DNA of 64,000 nucleotides from Acanthaster planci (lineage: Eukaryota; Echinodermata; Asteroidea; Valvatida; Acanthasteridae), in NCBI RefSeq assembly GCF_001949145.1, contig NW_019091416.1, positions 2,889,390 through 2,953,389 on the forward strand, written 5' to 3'. Under the pieces are notes generated by a model that made no database searches, was not told the DNA's origin, and saw only the letters and a list, made by a program, of their open reading frames with translations. A program made the translations under genes and the position numbers. Positions 47,644 through 59,633 of this stretch are shown here, in pieces (position 1 is the first letter of the stretch; the number at the start of each line of letters is the position of its first letter).

Positions 47644-49110
47644 AGATGGAGATGTACCAAGTTGATAAAAAGGAACTGTACAAAAGGAACAAAAAGAGAA
47701 CTGTACCAACATAAAAAAGAAAGCTGTGCATTTACCAGCATGAAAAACTGTGCCAAACACAATGTGAAAATTAATTAGTCAGGGCACGCTGTTCTCAATT
47801 CGGAAGTCTTAAGCTTTTGCATAGATTTCTTTATTGATTTTGGACTTTTCTGATTACGAAGGTTCGAGTTGTTGTATCTGCGTCTAGTTCTGAAAATTCG
47901 GAGTATATTCTAAACCCGTCCGAGTTTTTCTGTAGCTCATGCTTCGTGGAGCAAAGTGTACAGTTGAATTTAACTTCGCTCACGCTACTTAGGAAAACGG
48001 ATGGACCGTCACCGCCGTCAAAGTAAAGGTGATGAATACGCCTACATAATTGTATGGGATTTAGACCAGTGAAGGAGAGTTAACTAACTAAACAATCCGA
48101 TACAAATGTCTCCTCTGCAAATATGTGAGAGCTGTCATTTTAAGGCCACAAGTCCTTAATCTTCATACACCCGATGGTGTTAGATCAAAGTAAATAACAG
48201 ATAAACTATTTTAAATTTAATTCCGCTGAAGAAACTTTTCACATACAGTTGTCTGTGTTATTTGTACCGTGGACTGGTAAGTCTGAGTGACAGCTTTTTC
48301 CCGTGTTTAAATGAAACATTTCTGCGACAATATTTTGGAAAGCTATTACAGAATCCAGAGAAATGTGCAAAATTTTCCTTTTTTCTTGAAATTACTTATC
48401 CTGGAGTGCCTTGTGATCAATGTTTTTTACTGATAGTGATTTCGCAAAGATTTGAAATGTAATTTTTTTTCATTGATCAGCCGTGGAATTGTTATTATAA
48501 AGGAAAATTATTTTGTCGAATATATTTTCATGATTAGTGTCCTTTAGCCATTGTCAAAATGAGAGCTTTTGTAAGTCGACGAGAACCAATAATGCATCAC
48601 AAATGCCCTCTCGGTCATGCTTCCTCTCGGAAACCTTGAAAAAGGCAGAGGGCGCCATAACCAACGTCTGCATCAAGATTTTCCCGCACCTTAATCCCCG
48701 ACGTAACGACGGTGTCTGAAACTGGAATGTTTGGTTTGGCCAAGTTTTGTTGACATTCAATCTTTTGATAAAATACAAGTTCACAAAAGGAATTTGCAAC
48801 CTGTAAATATATGTAATTATGTAAACTTCATCATGTATAAATTTCCAATTCATTATGGTGCCACGTGTCTCCTTACATCTCATGTATTGATCAGATTCAG
48901 TTTCAAGAAAATGTCATTAAATCGGTTAAAGGATCCGTCCGTAGATTAAATAAATAAAAAGCATAAATGAAGGAAATCATGTAGACATCCTTAGCGTGAG
49001 TGTCTTGTATTTGGTTGTATTGAGGAATCAAATCGTACATAGTCAAGGTGCTTTATGGAGACGTACGGTTTTGTGTACTGCACAGTGGCTGTTTGTAGAG
49101 CGAGCTGCGA
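47644..49110 (+). other. probable 3' UTR and downstream flank of the homeobox gene
   Basis: Directly after the stop, AACTGTAC/AGCTGTGC-type words recur four times within 120 bp (47670-47755). The first clear polyadenylation signals are overlapping AATAAA at 48949-48954 and 48953-48958, which would give a 3' UTR of about 1.3 kb. No other gene seen. Confidence 0.4.
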
Positions 49111-49258
49111 CATGAGTGTGTGGTTTATGGTGGTTTATGCCACAGTGCGCATGCATGAGAAATTAGTACACAATAGCTGCATGCTGCAGTGCACACCAAA
49201 TGAACAGCTGTTTGGGTTCCAAAGTCCGAAGTTACAGCCACTCTCTCTGTTGCCATCC
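49111..49258 (+). repeat. dispersed repeat family 3, copy A
   Basis: Aligns on the same strand with 63611-63778. Shared ordered blocks are CATGAGTGT, CAGTGC, AATTAGTACAC, AGCTGCA, GCTGCA, AATGAACAGC and CAAAGTC(C/T)GAAGTT, followed by CTCTCT. No coding evidence; it is probably a fragment of an interspersed element. Confidence 0.6.
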
Positions 49259-49900
49259 AGGGATGATCCGCCATAAAAAATAGTTGTAAAGCCCAAACCA
49301 TTTTGAAAATGGATGTCTGCACTCCGTTACAAAACAGAGCAAATCGAGGGCTACCTTTTTTTTTATAAACCATCCAGTCCCGGTGCCACAAAATGTCCTG
49401 ATAGCAGAGAATTTGACAGCATGTAAATCGTGATTTGGACCACGCAGGCAGTTTGGTCCCATTTGCTGGCCTATAACCCTCAATGGATTTCACATCCGTT
49501 AATCCCGACTAATGCAATTGCTGCAGACACTGCCACAAATATTCTAGCCGCAACTAACGATGTCGAGCACGAGATCGTTTTTGGTGTGCTCAAGAAAACG
49601 TGGGGTGCACTTAATTTAATCCTCCTGCTCTGTCGTTACCATTATTTATAAGATGTGAATGAGTGGGAGTAAACCGTCGTTTACTTTGTTCAAGAATGAT
49701 TTAAAACAATATTATGTCCGTGAGAGGCTTATATTCACTATAAATGGAAACATTGTAAAATTTAACGATAAGTGGGACCCCTTCTCACTTCTATTAATGG
49801 ATTGACGCGTATATTTTTACTGTGTAGACATGGTGTTAGCTTTTGAGGAAAACTTATGAAAAAAAACAAAACGATGTCGAGCACTATATCTCGCCCCATG
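49259..49900. other. intergenic, no gene recognised
   Basis: Only short unsupported frames. Confidence 0.4.
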
Positions 49901-50370
49901 GAATTAAAACAGTGTAAAATCAACAACGTTCGGGGCTCAATAATATGCAAGCCATCATTACTGGCCTGTCCCGAACAAAACTGAAGTTATTGTCTTGTCC
50001 CTGTAGTCTTTCCAGTTCTTTTGAATTTTTTGGTGGGTTAGCGAATAACATTTTTAGTTACTCTTACAAAACAAACACAACCTCGAAAATTGATAATTGC
50101 CAAGCCTGCGCGCAGCCATTTTCAATTTTTCCCCTACTTTTTCGAGCATCAGGGATCGTTTTTCATCTGTATTTTTTTTTAAACAATTCTGCCCTCGGAT
50201 GGAAGCCCCCCCCCAAAAACGAGGGAGTTGACCTTGGCCAACTTCCACTAACCCTCCATTTGTTTCGGCCAAACAATCTCCTCGTCAAAAGTAAACCCTG
50301 GGGGTATTTTTAATGTTAATAAGCTTAGCAGAAATTATAGCCTGAATTATAAATTAGTGCACTGTATCCC
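49901..50370 (+). repeat. dispersed repeat family 4, copy A
   Basis: About 470 bp aligning with 55241-55713. The left blocks (AAAACAGTGTAAAATCARCA, CGTTC-GGGC-CAAT) and right blocks (GGGAGTTGA, CCAAACAATCTCCT, TGGGGG, TTTTTAATG) match. The central part of copy B is unsequenced. A/T-rich, no coding domain. Confidence 0.65.
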
Positions 50371-51139
50371 TAAGCAAATTCAGACACGACCTTGCTCTGT
50401 GGCTGGGTGTCCATTATAACACTGTCCCCTATAATTGAACTACCGCCCTCCATCGGTCGATCTGGGACATCCGACGCGAGGTGTGACAAACGTACATCTG
50501 CGCCGTCTAAAGTTAGTTAAAAAATTAAGTCAAAAAGTACGGCGTGTGACTCATGAACCGAAGCGTCACAAATGGAGGGGGTCAAAGGGGGCGTTTCACA
50601 TGTCTTCTCGGAAGTTGGAAGGGGACACTTAGGTGCATTGCTATAAAGGTGGGCCCCCATTCAGATATGAAACCTTCCCAATTCTATTTATCACCTAATC
50701 AAACGTTTTCTCAGGCAGAAAATTTCGGCAGGTGCCTTTGTTCTGGGAGAAGATAAGATAAAATATCTGAGGTGGATAGCAGTTTGCTGTGGCAGTGCTC
50801 GACACAACCAAGCTTCATTTCAATAAAACTGTTGGCCTACATTCACACTGCTCATTCAATGGTAGACATGTTAGGCCGACACTTCCCCACGCTTTTCGGT
50901 TAAAACGATTACCATGTCTGCTGACGCCAAGAGAAAAGGGCCTATCCCCCCGACGACCACTATCCGTCCTTCAACTGCCTGCTGATGATGCTCGCCACAC
51001 TGCTGCCGCAACAATGTGAAATTACTTCGTGTTTTAATTGTTATTATAGTATGTCTTCTCCGGAAAGAATATTATGTCTTCAATCAGTTATTTCCCAAGG
51101 ATACCTCTCGTTTCTTCCCAGTTTCTCTTCAATCCCCCC
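50371..51139. other. intergenic, no gene recognised
   Basis: No supported exon or RNA. Confidence 0.4.
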
Positions 51140-51500
51140 CCCGCCTCTGATTGATACGACCGCCACCAACGATCTAATTAAACGCCGTCTGAAATGCGTC
51201 TTGCCAGGGTATTTTGATTACCTGGGTTGTCATAATTGAAGACGCTATTGTGCAGTGCAGGTGACATTTCCGTCAGTCCTGTTGCTCGTCCCTGTGAGGT
51301 GTTTTTATGATTTTTGACTTCAAACGCCGAGAAATATTTAATGAAACCCCACCCGCTCACCCGCTGCCGTTTTATGGACAATCAGTAAGATAATTTTGGG
51401 CGGACAATAAAACCATTTTCATTAGCAGGCGCAGGAAAACATACGGCAGACGACACTTGGGGATTGCCATTAATGGCCGGCCTTGGAATATGAGTGCGCC
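51140..51500. promoter_or_regulatory. candidate downstream enhancer-like block
   Basis: About 3.5 kb after the homeobox stop. The block contains CTAATTAAACG, CATAATTGAAG, ATATTTAATG, TTTTATGGAC, GACAATAAAACC and CCATTAATGG, interleaved with moderately GC-rich sequence and almost free of simple repeats. This texture resembles conserved developmental enhancers. Inference only. Confidence 0.3.
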
Positions 51501-52642
51501 ATATTTTTTTGCCCGACATTTTCCTTCAACTCGCCTAATACGGGGGACCTGAACGGAGTCGATTCAGCCAAACCGCACCGCTAACGTGGTGATGTGGTTT
51601 TCTGAGGGGGGGGAGGTTGGAAGGGGGAGAATGAAGAGGGTGTCCAGTCACCGGCGTCAAATCTTTCGGGGGGGGGGGCTGATGACCAACAAATGGACCA
51701 TGGTACCGGCATGATGCGCAGGTTGAAGAGACACCAGGCAATCGTTATGTCCTTACGCCCGAGTCGAGTGCGTGCTCCCCCCGGCCCCTTGCCAGGGTAC
51801 GGGTCCGGCAGTCTTTCGGCCCAGAAAAGCTGTGGACACCTCACATTTTGTCCGATATCACAGTCAAACATTAATTTTTGTTCGCATCCATGCATGGATG
51901 AGTTAGTACAGATTTACATCGTGCTTGAGCTTTAACAACAGTTATATCTTTTATAAATTTCAAAATGGAAATCTCCCGAAAATTTGGATACAGGGTGTCG
52001 GAACAGCTTTTTCCCCCTTGAATGTGGAAAAGTTACAATACACTGACGTGGGGGTGATGCAGTATCAACGATTCCAAGTACTTAAGTACTTCCCCGGTTG
52101 AATCAAACTTCACAGGTTAAAAACATCGATGGTTTGAGTTGCTGTCGAATCTTAAAAGGAAGAAAATCTGCAGTTACAAGACTGAGAACTGCGAAGGGCG
52201 AATGTAATAAACCCGCCCACCTGTGACGTGCCCCCACCCCCCCAAAAAGAGACTCTTGGGGTGGTTTATAAATCCCCCATACGTTCTTCACGCTGGCTTG
52301 GTTTGGAGTATAAGCACAGAGATTTCTTAATATAGTGACTGAAAGGTAGTGGCCAGTAATTTGAAAAGGTTGCCCTTAATTTTCTGACACACAATCTGTT
52401 GCCAAAAAGGTCGGCCAATTTTGCCCATCCGCAAGATCGTCAAAAGGCTGTCTTCGTAATGGAATTGCAAGTGCTCAAGGTTCTCGAACACCGATTCTCA
52501 AAACACGCCACAACAATTGCAGCCACAGAGCATGATGCATGCGCATTGTACCTGCGTCATCGATATAGCTTTTGGAAATAATCTTGTAGTCATCAGTTTG
52601 CAATTCGAACTTGATCTGGGAAGAAAGTGGTCGAGTGTCAAA
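51501..52642. other. intergenic, no gene recognised
   Basis: G-runs at 51605-51612 and 51669-51678 and a C-run near 52228-52239. No gene seen. Confidence 0.4.
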
Positions 52643-53181
52643 CCTGTCCGTCATCAATTAACTACGGAAGCCGCGGGAGTACCATCAGGTATACATGTTC
52701 GAAAGTGCAGAAAGTATATTTTTGGAAGTCCGTTTTTAAGATAAATATGGGTTTTTTTTCGACTTCGTTTGTACGCGATATATATTTTTTCAAAAGCTCA
52801 TTTGTTCCAGACAGACATTCTGCAGTTCGTTCTAATGAGATATATTTAGAAGCATTGTTTGTAGTTTTTTTTAAACAAATCGGTTTTACGAGATAGATTT
52901 TTTGGTGAAGTTTGTTTTTTATGAGATGTGTTTTGTCTAAGTTAATTTTCAGGACATATTAATTGTCAGGTTTGGATTTCTCACAAAACAAACTTTTAAA
53001 AAACTCACAAAAGCGAACTTAAAAAAATCTTCTAAAAAACGTACTTTGCGAAATTAAATCTCGTAAAAACTATCTTGGAGAAAATATACTTCATAAAAGC
53101 GAACTTTAAGAAATATACTTCACTTTTGAAAGTATATGTACTTAACTGCACTGCAGGGCTTCCGTAAATGACAGTCCCGTA
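52643..53181. mobile_element. foldback element with repetitive arms
   Basis: The outer ends mirror each other: TACGGAAGCC on the left (52663-52672) and GGCTTCCGTA on the right (53157-53166), with matching GTCCGTCAT/ATGACAGT and AAAGTATAT/ATACTT words. The inner arms are degenerate tandem units of about 15-30 bp (AAAGTATATTTTTGGAAGT on the left; its complement type, ATATACTTCATAAAAGCGAAC, on the right). Frames on opposite strands of the two arms therefore read the same Phe/Lys/Tyr-rich pattern. This is typical of foldback transposons. No transposase seen. Confidence 0.65.
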
Positions 53182-55240
53182 CCAAATTTTAAAAAAAAAA
53201 TATTTGAGTGTATGCAGAATGTTACTACATATTGTTATACGGGCAAACAATTGGGTCCTGTAATTAATTCATGCAGTAGTGAACGTATGAAAGTGGTAGC
53301 GGTGCGTATCTTTGCCGCTAGAGGGCTCCACGAGTTTTGCTGCAAGAAAGCTCTGAAAGCGCATTGCAGCAGTCATCCACTTTTTCCAGCTCTCAAAAAA
53401 AATTCGGATAATTTGAGCGTTTGGGAGTTTGTTATCACTAGTTGCAAGATGACGAGGCACCAAATAAACTTGTTTTCCTGAATTCGAAGTTCCTTACTAA
53501 TTAGCCTAATGTAGCAGGCTGGTTGGTAGAACCGAAAGCAGGAGAGGTAAAAACAAAGGAAGATTATATTTTTATCTGTTGAATTTTTTTCTGTCATTAG
53601 TTTTGAATAGCGTGAATAATAGGAGTGTGCATAATTGCGTAAGTAAATTGTAAGCGACCAAAAAGAACTCATCTTTGGACGGCAGGAAGGCAATCAGCAA
53701 AAAGCTTGGATGTAGACAACCTGTGTTCCAATAGGCCTACATCTTTCAGGTTCGTGAGCACAATAAGTTTAATCGATTCAGGAACTCCTGGCAATCCAAG
53801 TAGATGCACTGCTAGAAATTGTCATTATTGGCAGCTCGAAATGATGATACAAATATGCCATTTTGTTTTACGGACGAGTTGGGGTGTTCACTTCGCGCCA
53901 TTTTTTCCCAATCATCTAACAGCATTCTTCCCTCGTGCGTGTCTATTTTTTTCTGGGTCATTTTCGGTCATCATGATGTGTGACTAAATAATCTGCATTT
54001 TGGAGGAGAAACTTCAAACACAAACAAAAGAGGGATCCAACGGTCGAGTGTCCAACTATTTGTCTTCGTTTTTCTTCACGATGGTTATGAACATTCTAGA
54101 ATGTTTAAACTTTGGTGCGTTGAGGGCCACGATCAATTTCCCAAGTTCGTTTCAGATGTCAGATAGGGGCACTTGAACAACAGACCGGGCCAAGAAGTGG
54201 CGATGCCCCTTTCACCTCACGTTTTGGTACAACCCTTGCAAAGAAAGATTCTGGAATTTTCACATTTCCAAACGATAATTATTCAGGCCTTTCCTTTCAT
54301 TTGCATTGTGCATAGTACGTGTCTCATGGTTTTCGTCCAATTCCATCTTTTCGAAAAAAGGGTTGAGACTCACATCATATTTGCACAGTTATGTACGACA
54401 GTTACAATGTGCATTTAATTTTAGGAATCCGTGTATACACGGTTACACGGTTCTTTGTAGTGGAATGTGGTCTTTCACGAGAGTGCTGTTGTGGCCTAAA
54501 GGGAAGGGGCAGGCGGCACAAGAAATACTGGCTTCGCCCCCCCCTAAAAAATAGAAAAACTAAAGAAAAACAAGGAAACGAGTACAAGAAGGAAAATAGA
54601 GATGAAAGAGGATAGAAATCACCAATTTGCTCGAACAAACATAAAAATTGCTTTTTATTGTGCTTACGTTGTTTATTGCTTAGCTGATGAGTGCTCTGGC
54701 TCTCCCCCCCGAAAAAAGTGTTAGCTCCCTGGAAAAGCATGGTGGCATCGATGCTTGAAATATTGAAATGAACAGTCAGCATACAGGCCACAGGGACGAG
54801 ATCATTGGCTTTCATTCACCTTAAAAACAAACTGTTTCCCCGGTACCCTCACCTATATTTCAGATGCAACGCTGCAGGTGCAAATTGATGAAGTTCGACG
54901 CACACAGCCCGAAATTGCGAAGAGCGCACGACCACATTTCGTCTGAATGGGCACACAACCCCTCAAAGGCAGGAGGGGCCCGCAGTCTTCCTTTGTCACC
55001 ATTGAGGGAATACGATGCATGTACACAGAATTCGTGGGCGCGCACGATTGGGACTCTTTCGCGCAGCAAATTAACACTTCTGTCCTTTTCTAGTCTTTGC
55101 GTGCACAAACTGACGCAAACAACGGAAATGCGTTGTTCGGGACTGGTAGTGTTTGCCGCCATCAAGCGCCTCAAAAGTGTGCAACTGAAGAAACAGTCCG
55201 GCACATTGCTTTTGAGGTCCAGTCCACTAATTCAAGCCCC
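53182..55240. other. intergenic, no gene recognised
   Basis: Several overlapping open frames around 54400-55200, on both strands, lack any domain, splice context or codon bias. Confidence 0.4.
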
Positions 55241-55713
55241 GTTGAAAACAGTGTAAAATCAGCACCGTTCAGGGCCCAATAGCTTGCACGCCTACATCCC
55301 TGCGATNNNNNNNNNNNNNNNNNNNNNNNNNNNNNNNNNNNNNNNNNNNNNNNNNNNNNNNNNNNNNNNNNNNNNNNNNNNNNNNNNNNNNNNNNNNNNN
55401 NNNNNNNNNNNNNNNNNNNNNNNNNNNNNNNNNNNNNNNNNNNNNNNNNNNNNNNNNNNNNNNNNNNNNNNNNNNNNNNNNNNNNNNNNNNNNNNNNNNN
55501 NNNNNNNNNNNNNNNNNNNNNNNNNNNNNNNNNNNNNNNNNNNNNNNNNNNNNNNNNNNNNNAAAGACCCAGGGAGTTGATCCGGGCAACGATTTACACA
55601 ATCTCACCATTTTGGGGGCCAAACAATCTCCTTTTTCAAAAGATACTGTGGGGGCACTTTTAATGCTAATGAGCTGGTCAAATATTCTCACTTGAATTAG
55701 TGGTCTGCACCCT
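55241..55713 (+). repeat. dispersed repeat family 4, copy B (interrupted by assembly gap)
   Basis: Flanks on both sides of the gap align with copy A at 49901-50370. The total span, 473 bp with the gap counted as 256, is almost equal to copy A, so the gap length seems realistic. Confidence 0.6.
55307..55562. other. assembly gap, 256 N
   Basis: A run of Ns. The missing part corresponds to about 49967-50215 of repeat copy A. Confidence 0.99.
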
Positions 55714-56760
55714 TTAAGAACTTTTAAATCCCAAAAGTTGGCGGTTTCAAGACAACAGAGGGCGCTAGACAGCGAACTTGAGAGTTCCGTTCCATTCCTG
55801 ATTGCAAATTTAACAAATATACTGTTGCGAAATATGTATGCTTAAAAGTAGATAATGTTTCGTATAAGTTGCTGACTTCTACCATTTAAGATCTATAGCC
55901 AAACGCCTTCTTTCAGTTTCGTGTTTTGTCCTAATGTTGTCATGTTCAGCGATGCCCCAGTAAGACTCCCAAAAGGTCAATTCTGCGGGGCTAATTTTAG
56001 CTCTTAATAACTGATACTTTATTTAATGAACGGCGGGCCCTTAAAGACGGTCTTTCCCGCCATTAAGGAACCATTATATCCCCATTTGGCTGTCCGCCAG
56101 CAGGAGAAGGGGATAATTGAGGATAATACCTCGTCTTTCTCATCGAGTGCCATAATGGGTTTTATTAATAACTTGTAATTCTCATTATCGCCGAGCGGGC
56201 TCTCTCCCCTAGAAGCTTCTGCGCCGTAGCGGGGCTGTCGCACATGACCCGCCGTGCAGCACGGAACTCATTGCCGGCCAGCCGACCGTGGTAAATTGCT
56301 CACTCCAGGGCCAGGCAGCGTGTCCGCGCCGATCATGATGCCGTCAAACCCCCTCTCTGTGAAATTAAAAACGAAGACCGAAGATAAATAAATCGGGCAT
56401 CAGTCACTGTGTGGATGGGTGTGCGTTCCCGGCGTGTACACACGATCGCTATAGCTGACTGGGTACGCCGCATCACCGTGCGGCGCGCCAATGATCGCAG
56501 ACCGGGCAGGAGAGGCGTCTCTTCGCGGAGCACGCCAGTGGTCGGCCGGCGAGTCGAGACCGACCGGAGTGGGTTTTATTAAATGGTGGTAATCCGTCCT
56601 GGCAAAGTGATTCAGCATGAAGCGCACATATGGATGCATTAAGTTCAGGGAAACGGCCGAAATCTGCAAGATGCATTATTGAAATCTTGAGTATATTAAT
56701 AATGAGAGTCCTCCTCACTGGTGCAAAACGGGCAGGTTAATATGAGAATGTTCGGGAATA
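55714..56760. promoter_or_regulatory. candidate regulatory block(s) rich in homeodomain-type cores
   Basis: At 56000-56260 the block has TTTATTTAATG, CATTAAGG, GATAATTGAGG, ATAATGGGTTTTATTAATAA and CTTGTAATTC. At 56570-56705 it has TTTTATTAAATGG, GTGGTAATCC, CATATGGATGCATTAAG, ATGCATTATTG and TATTAATAATG. No open frame in it carries a domain. The dense cores and lack of repeats suggest conserved non-coding DNA. Inference only. Confidence 0.25.
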
Positions 56761-56842
56761 AATAAAATGTCGGTCACAGTCATGTCTTTAATACGATTTG
56801 TTCAATTGCTTACACAGTGTATAACGAAGTTCTTATTAGAAT

Positions 56843-57194
56843 TAGTGATCATAATTCGACCTACTAGTGATCATAATTCGACCTACTAGTGATCATAATT
56901 CGACCTACTAGTGATCATAATTCGACCTACTAGTGATCACAATTCGACCTACTAGTGATCATAATTCGACCTACTAGTGATCACAACTCGACCTACTAGT
57001 GATCATAATTCGACCTACTAGTGATCACAACTCGACCTACTAGTGATCATAATTCGACCTACTAGTGATCATAACTCGACCTACTAGTGATCATAATTCG
57101 ACCTACTAGTGATCATAATTCGACCTACTAGTGATCATAATTCGACCTACTAGTGATCGTAATTCGACCTACTAGTGATCATGATTCGACTGAC
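56843..57194 (+). repeat. minisatellite, 22-bp unit x16
   Basis: The unit TAGTGATCATAATTCGACCT+AC is repeated 16 times with exact 22-bp spacing. Units 1-4, 6, 8, 10 and 12-14 are identical. Variants differ only by transitions (CAC for CAT, AAC for AAT, CGT for CAT), and units 5-11 alternate between variant and consensus types. The last unit is diverged at its end. Each unit carries the palindromes TGATCA and, across the junction, ACTAGT. Confidence 0.97.
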
Positions 57195-59500
57195 CAGTTC
57201 CACACTATAGCATAAATTAATTTTTTTATATTAGGGGTACCAAGAACTGTATAAACATGAATATTTAAAATGGCATGTCACGTGACAGAGCATCACAGCA
57301 CCAGAGTCGTTAACTTCAGAAATTCCAACAACCATTGCAGATTTTCCCATCAAGAAAAAAAAACAGAAACCGAGACTGAAGCGCCAATATTCTGTCTGAG
57401 AAAAATACAAAAGCCACAAAAACAAAAACAGAAGGGTGAAGGATGCAGGACCAAAGCACGAAGCAAAGTGTTACAAGCAAAATGATGTCCATTAACCCAA
57501 CAAACAACCCTGTCATTAAAGTGGAATTACCACTTCTCTCTGAATAAGATCGATGCTTGCATTACTTTGTTATATTGCGATGTGTTCCGACGGTCCATTG
57601 CACGTACCGCCCCACGTTTTGTTGAGTGCAATATTCGTGTGTATGCGCTTTTAGGAGATGGGGTGAACACACTGTAGACTGCCGCGAATTTTAGCTTCTG
57701 AGGTAATTAGCGGAGGTATTAAAATTGCAATTCAACATGGCATCAATCCAATATGAAGCGGCTAACGCGGGAAAAAAGAGAGTGCTGAAACATTAGAATA
57801 CAAGCCGTGGTACGGTGGCTTAGATCTGCCAATGAGTCGACGTGCACCACCCTTTTTTTCTTACCGCGTTGTAATGCTGTATCGCTGCGATCTACGTCTG
57901 TACTTTTGCGTTGTGGGGATATTGTCGAACATCTGCGTTGTATGAGGGTGCATCCACATTGTTCGAATTCATAGAACAGGAGGGAAGGGAAACTGTCGTC
58001 AGTATGTATCTGTAACAGCCTCGGCGGGAACCCGACCACCCAAAACGAGTGGGAGAACATTCTGATAATAGAGGGGTTTGCATGGCTGCCAATCTGGCGG
58101 GCCAGTGCTTTTGTTCCACAGGGTATGCACAAAGGAGGTGTCCCTCTAGAACAAAACAACTGCAGTGCAAGATGGCTACCACGCAACGCCTCCATGCGGT
58201 TTATTCCCTATGCGGGGCATCCAACCCGGGACTGTTTAACTCAATGAATTCCAAAAAGGAATTAAACTTCCAACGTTACACCTGTCTTTGTGCATAAGAT
58301 ATTCATCTTGGGATAAGGTGCCATTTTTATTTTCCGTAAATAGGTTGATCAGAAAGGGATTATTTCAAAGTACCACACTGTTTTTGAAAAATTCTATACA
58401 ACAAAATACTAAATGTGATTAATCCATTTTATGAAGTGTAAAACAGCACAAATTTTGTTTCGCTCTCTTATTTTGGAGAGTTAAAAATTTATTATAAGAC
58501 GATTAGAGTAAACTACATTTAATGGAAAGACTGAGTTTCTACATGTTGAAGTTTTGTCTGTTTATCGAGTAAAAATCATCGTTTTGGTAGTAGACAAGGT
58601 GACACTTCACTCCTTGGAAATTGGAGACTGTACTTGGATTCATTTTCGCCTTCAATTTATGAGTGCAGGGAATTAAAACCAGCGATTGAGTAAAACAAGA
58701 ATTTTTACCCTGCAGGATCTTCGGCAGGAGACCTCTAGCTATAGACTGAATCACTGGGAAACTGTATACCTTTCGCGGAAAACAGTAACTTGTATTCTCA
58801 TTTTTGGACAGGAAGATCTTCGGGAAGGTTGGATGATTTGACGTGCTACATCCACAGTGATACAGTCATTTCACTGGATTGTATCGAGAAAATTCTTGTT
58901 CAATATTTTGGCAGTCATAATCGTATCCAAATAAAGCATAGTGCATTCATTACTGTATGAATCTGCTAAATAAAACCAGAGCCTCTGGAACCATAACTAA
59001 CAAATCTGAATAGATCCCAGATGTCACGATTATTCTGTAGCTTGTTCTGAAGACACTGTGTACACTTCTTCAAATATTAAGACCAAGTTTTGCCGCGAAA
59101 TGAATGCTTGCCACATGAAATATGCATATATAGGCCTAAATACGATGTGCAACATGCTCACGGTTACCAGTTCACAAATTTTCATAGGATCTCTTAAGCT
59201 TTAATTAACCAGAGACATGGACTTTTTGTGCAAACCCCTTAACAACAAGTTTTTACCGTTGAAGTCTGGCACCCTAAATAGGTCGTACTCCACATAGGAA
59301 TAATGTTCAACTTCAAGTCACAGTATACACGTATATCTAATCAGACGGAACAAATCTGCTTGAAAAAGAAAAATCCTCGATACTGATTTTTAGTCCCGAA
59401 GGGTTGCTGTCAGCCCTGGCACAATGTTGTTTACTTTTCGATATTGTACAACACGTCTCGCGCAGATCAATTTCCATTTTTTATTCCACTTTTTCCCCGG
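57195..59500. other. intergenic, no gene recognised
   Basis: No supported gene. Overlapping frames at 57743-58297 on both strands have no domain. Confidence 0.4.
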
Positions 59501-59633
59501 ATGAATAGGTGTCTCATTGCCTTCCCGGTATCAGCCCTGCGTGCGTCTCCCAGCGGAGCGCACGCGTTCTCGACGGGTTACAAGCACATCACGCCGAGGC
59601 CAGATTGTACATCAACCAACAGCGACGAGGGAG
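59501..59633 (+). CDS. weak candidate first exon of an unknown gene
   Basis: An ATG at 59501 opens 44 codons plus one base that end at a near-perfect donor, GAG|GTAAGT, at 59634 (phase 1). The translation (begins MNRCLIAFPVSAL, ends STNSDEG) matches nothing I recognise, and no partner exon was found to the right. Its GC content is raised compared with the flanks. The ATG context, GCCCCGG-type on the left, lacks the usual purine at -3 only weakly. Chance occurrence of a good donor is possible. Confidence 0.2.

Noticed and set aside
47019-47665. Other long frames overlapping homeobox exon 3 on both strands
   Set aside because: They are shadows of the GC-rich true exon; only one frame continues the homeodomain.
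54402-54815. 137-codon - strand frame
   Set aside because: Composition-driven Phe/Ser-rich translation with no domain or splice context.
55269-55691. Frames spanning the N run
   Set aside because: Artefact of translating unknown bases.
56843-57194. CRISPR-like array
   Set aside because: Units abut with no spacers, and the context is animal DNA; it is a minisatellite.
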